From NCBI GenBank assembly GCA_964436765.1, contig CAYTEH010000033.1:1-15207 (forward strand): a stretch of DNA of 15,207 nt, in the 5' to 3' direction. A program made the position numbers and the translations under genes. How positions within the stretch are numbered: the stretch's first letter is position 1; each line of letters starts with the position of its first letter. The notes below the pieces were generated by a model that worked only from the letters and a program-made list of their open reading frames with translations, was not told the origin of the DNA and searched no databases. Source of the DNA: CAYTEH01 sp964436765. GTDB lineage: Bacteria > Patescibacteriota > Gracilibacteria > Peribacterales > Peribacteraceae. Positions 13,090-15,207 of the stretch are shown here, in pieces.

Positions 13090-13488
13090 TCAGTCCTGTT
13101 TCTTACGGCTAGCGCCGGAACGTTTCAGGATGGTGCTGAAGATGCGAACGAACTGGTCAGCTTCGTCATAGAGATAACGGCGCTCTTCCCTAAGGTCAGC
13201 TCGTTCTTCGGGTATATATAATAACCGAAGCCATAATCTGCTTTCTTTCGATTCTTTCAGTGAAATTCTGATTCTCATCACGAAGTCTGCCTTACCAAGC
13301 GATTCATTTGCTTCTATGTAGTTGGCTCCGACGGATCCGGATGACCGTATCACTCGCTCCGTATCGTTTTTACTGTTGGATCCTTTGGGTAATTTTCGAA
13401 CGAATGCACGGACTCGTTCCCCAAAGGCAGCAGTTCGCTCTTCAAGAGCGTACGGTCGCCGCAATGCAGCAGTATTTGGATCATTCAT
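13090..13488 (-). CDS. Four-helix-bundle protein (S23/23S intervening-sequence family)
   Basis: This 132-residue protein matches the four-helix-bundle family first seen in 23S rRNA intervening sequences. It shows YALEERTAAFGERVRAFVRKLPK, the hallmark SVGANYIEANESLGKADFVMRIRISLKESKESRLWLRLL (split here across helices 2-3) and a C-terminal helix before a basic tail. There is no rRNA gene here, so it is a free-standing copy, as is common in candidate-phyla bacteria. The function is unknown; RNA or protein binding is a guess. The ATG at 13488 is the only ATG near the N-terminus. A TATAAA hexamer lies one base upstream, too close to be its -10 box. It sits between pyrG and pyrD on the same strand, separated by 124-127 bp on each side. 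Confidence 0.88.
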   Translation of the reverse strand: MNDPNTAALRRPYALEERTAAFGERVRAFVRKLPKGSNSKNDTERVIRSSGSVGANYIEANESLGKADFVMRIRISLKESKESRLWLRLLYIPEERADLREERRYLYDEADQFVRIFSTILKRSGASRKKQD

Positions 13489-13614
13489 GTTTATAGTTTC
13501 ACAGCGCCTTTTATCCTGGTCATTTGAAAATTTCTTTGTAGTTTGTAGTGTAGGTAATTTTTGGCATCAGCAAGCCGCAAAAGACGTTCTGGTACTCCAT
13601 GGAACGCCATTGTT

Positions 13615-15207
13615 CTATTTTCCGACTATTGCGCTCATCCACGCCGCAAACAGAGGATGGGGGCGGTGCGGCCTGCTCTTGAATTCGGGATGGAACTGGC
13701 TGCCCAGCATGAAGGGATGGTCTTTGAGTTCCACAATCTCAGCGAGGCCGGTCTTCTCCCAGATGCCCGAGAAGATGAGTCCGTTCTTCTCCAATTTTTC
13801 CTTGAATGCTTTGTTGAACTCGTAGCGGTGGCGGTGGCGCTCGCTGATGTTCTTTTCCCCGTATGCCGCATATGCCTTGGTGCCTGGCTTGAGCGTGCAC
13901 TCGTATGCACCCAGGCGGAGCGTCCCGCCCTTGTCCTTGTCCTTGTGCTGCCCGGGCAGGAAGTGCACCACGTGCTTCTCCTTCCCCAGCTTGCCGTCCT
14001 CGTCGAACTCCTCGCTGGTCAGCGTGGGATCACCCAGCGTCGCGCGTGCGAATTCGATCGTCATGATCTGCGCGCCGAGGCACAGGCCCAGGTATGGGGT
14101 CTTCGTCGTGCGCGCGTAATGGGCGGCCGCGATCTTTCCCTCGATGCCGCGGGTGCCGAACCCCCCGGGCACCACGATGCCGTCGCACGACTTGAGCAGC
14201 TTCCAGGCATCCGCATCCTTCTTCTCCAGCTTCTCGGAATCCACCCAGACGATCTCGGCGCGGCGCTTCTCGAAGACCGCGGCGGATTTGACCGATTCGA
14301 TCACGCTCAGGTAGGCGTCATCCAGCTGCGTGTACTTGCCGACCATGGCGATCTTCACGGCGGTTTTGGCGGCCTCATGGCGTTCCTGGCCCTTCTCCCA
14401 TTCCTTCATGTTCGGCTTCACTTTCAGGTCCAGCTTCTCGCCGATGATCTCCGCCATGCCGTACTTGTGAAAATTCACGGGCACGTCGTAGATCGAGCTC
14501 ACGGTGGGGGCGGGGATCACGGCTTTTCGCTCGATGCCGCAGAAGTGGCTGATCTTATCGAGCAGGTCCGCGGGGATTTTGAAGTCCGCGCGCGCCAGGA
14601 TCATGTCGGGCTGCAGGCCGATGCGGCGGAGTTCGCGCACCGAGAGCTGCGTCGGCTTGGTCTTGAGCTCCTTGCTGGCGGCGAGGTAGGGGAGGAGCGT
14701 CAGGTGCACGTGGAACACGCGGCTGCTCCCGAGCTCGGCGCGCATCTGGCGCACGGCCTCCAGGAACGGCTCGCCCTCGATGTCGCCAACCGTCCCGCCA
14801 ATTTCCACCAGCATGATATCGGCGCCGCTTTTGTCGGCGGCCTCGTGCATGCGGTTCTTGATGGCGTTCGTGATGTGCGGCACCACCTGGATGGTCTTCC
14901 CCAGGAACGCGCCATGCCGCTCTTTGCCGATGACCTCCTGGTAAATCTGGCCAGTGGTCACGGTGCTGAGCTTGCTCATCGGTTCGTCGATGAACCGTTC
15001 GTAGTGGCCAAGATCCAAATCGGTCTCGGCTCCATCATCGGTCACGTACACCTCGCCGTGCTGGAACGGGCTCATGGTGCCCGGGTCCACGTTCAAATAG
15101 GGATCAAGCTTCTGGACGAACACCTTGAACCCGCACGCTTTCATAATCGCTCCAATCGAACTCACGGCAATTCCTTTTCCCAGGGAGCTGCACACCCCGC
15201 CCGTCAC
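13615..15207 (-). CDS. pyrG: CTP synthase (5' end outside window)
   Basis: CTP synthase aminates UTP to CTP using ATP and glutamine. The 530 visible residues begin at TGGVCSSLGKGI, the P-loop; about seven N-terminal residues lie past the window edge. The first visible codon is GTG, an internal Val rather than a start. The synthetase half contains KLDPYLNVDPGTMSPFQHGEV and EIGGTVGDIEGEPFLEA. The glutaminase half contains VPGGFGTRG, the nucleophile C376 in GLCLGAQ, and H506/E508 in FHPEF. All catalytic residues are present and the length is normal. The C-terminus ends soon after the triad. pyrD and pyrK lie further along the same strand. Confidence 0.96.
   Translation of the reverse strand: MTGGVCSSLGKGIAVSSIGAIMKACGFKVFVQKLDPYLNVDPGTMSPFQHGEVYVTDDGAETDLDLGHYERFIDEPMSKLSTVTTGQIYQEVIGKERHGAFLGKTIQVVPHITNAIKNRMHEAADKSGADIMLVEIGGTVGDIEGEPFLEAVRQMRAELGSSRVFHVHLTLLPYLAASKELKTKPTQLSVRELRRIGLQPDMILARADFKIPADLLDKISHFCGIERKAVIPAPTVSSIYDVPVNFHKYGMAEIIGEKLDLKVKPNMKEWEKGQERHEAAKTAVKIAMVGKYTQLDDAYLSVIESVKSAAVFEKRRAEIVWVDSEKLEKKDADAWKLLKSCDGIVVPGGFGTRGIEGKIAAAHYARTTKTPYLGLCLGAQIMTIEFARATLGDPTLTSEEFDEDGKLGKEKHVVHFLPGQHKDKDKGGTLRLGAYECTLKPGTKAYAAYGEKNISERHRHRYEFNKAFKEKLEKNGLIFSGIWEKTGLAEIVELKDHPFMLGSQFHPEFKSRPHRPHPLFAAWMSAIVGK

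Overview
The window is a dense, GC-rich (my impression, not computed) piece of a small bacterial genome, most likely from the Candidate Phyla Radiation (Patescibacteria) and perhaps Peregrinibacteria/Peribacteria. That placement is an inference. It rests on the gene repertoire (a four-helix-bundle S23-like protein, a Myxococcus-type Cys-rich repeat surface protein, an archaeal-looking PyrK, a 7TM plus ATP-grasp pair) and on the near absence of Shine-Dalgarno sequences. TGA is used as a normal stop, so this is not a UGA-glycine lineage. Two runs of exactly 100 N (4750-4849, 6672-6771) are scaffold gaps.

Left block (233-4569, + strand): a tight operon of a ribosome-hibernation factor (HPF/RaiA), a 7TM membrane protein with a PKD-like ectodomain, and an 808-residue protein. 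The 808-residue protein fuses a RimK/alpha-L-glutamate-ligase-like ATP-grasp domain, a retropepsin-like domain that has lost its DTG motif, and a QEGLA/MATCAP-type metallopeptidase (HExxxH). The first two genes share an ATGA overlap. This is the most interesting system in the window. A divergent gene, of which only 13 codons are visible, leaves the left edge behind a strong promoter. A palindromic 33-bp tandem repeat array and an assembly gap follow the operon.

Middle block (4905-8803, - strand): ribosomal protein bL25, a family-2 glycosyltransferase with altered catalytic motifs, UppP (broken by the second gap), a DoxX-family membrane protein and a type IB topoisomerase with a complete catalytic set. 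Across a divergent promoter region, a surface protein with four Cys-rich CDDGN repeats reads rightward (8930-9823). It converges on a 60-residue single-TM protein.

Right block: tRNA-Glu(UUC), then a 120-residue two-TM protein read from a near-consensus promoter. A bidirectional terminator separates it from a possible ~110-nt transcript carrying an 11-codon Gly/Cys ORF. The remaining genes, all on the - strand, are pyrK, pyrD, the four-helix-bundle gene and pyrG (5' end cut off by the window). Together pyrD/pyrK and pyrG cover the dihydroorotate oxidation and UTP-to-CTP steps of pyrimidine synthesis.

A recurring theme is promoter geometry. At bL25, the glycosyltransferase, the Cys-rich protein, the two-TM protein and pyrD, a good -10 box lies only 6-9 nt before the ATG. 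This implies leaderless or nearly leaderless mRNAs.
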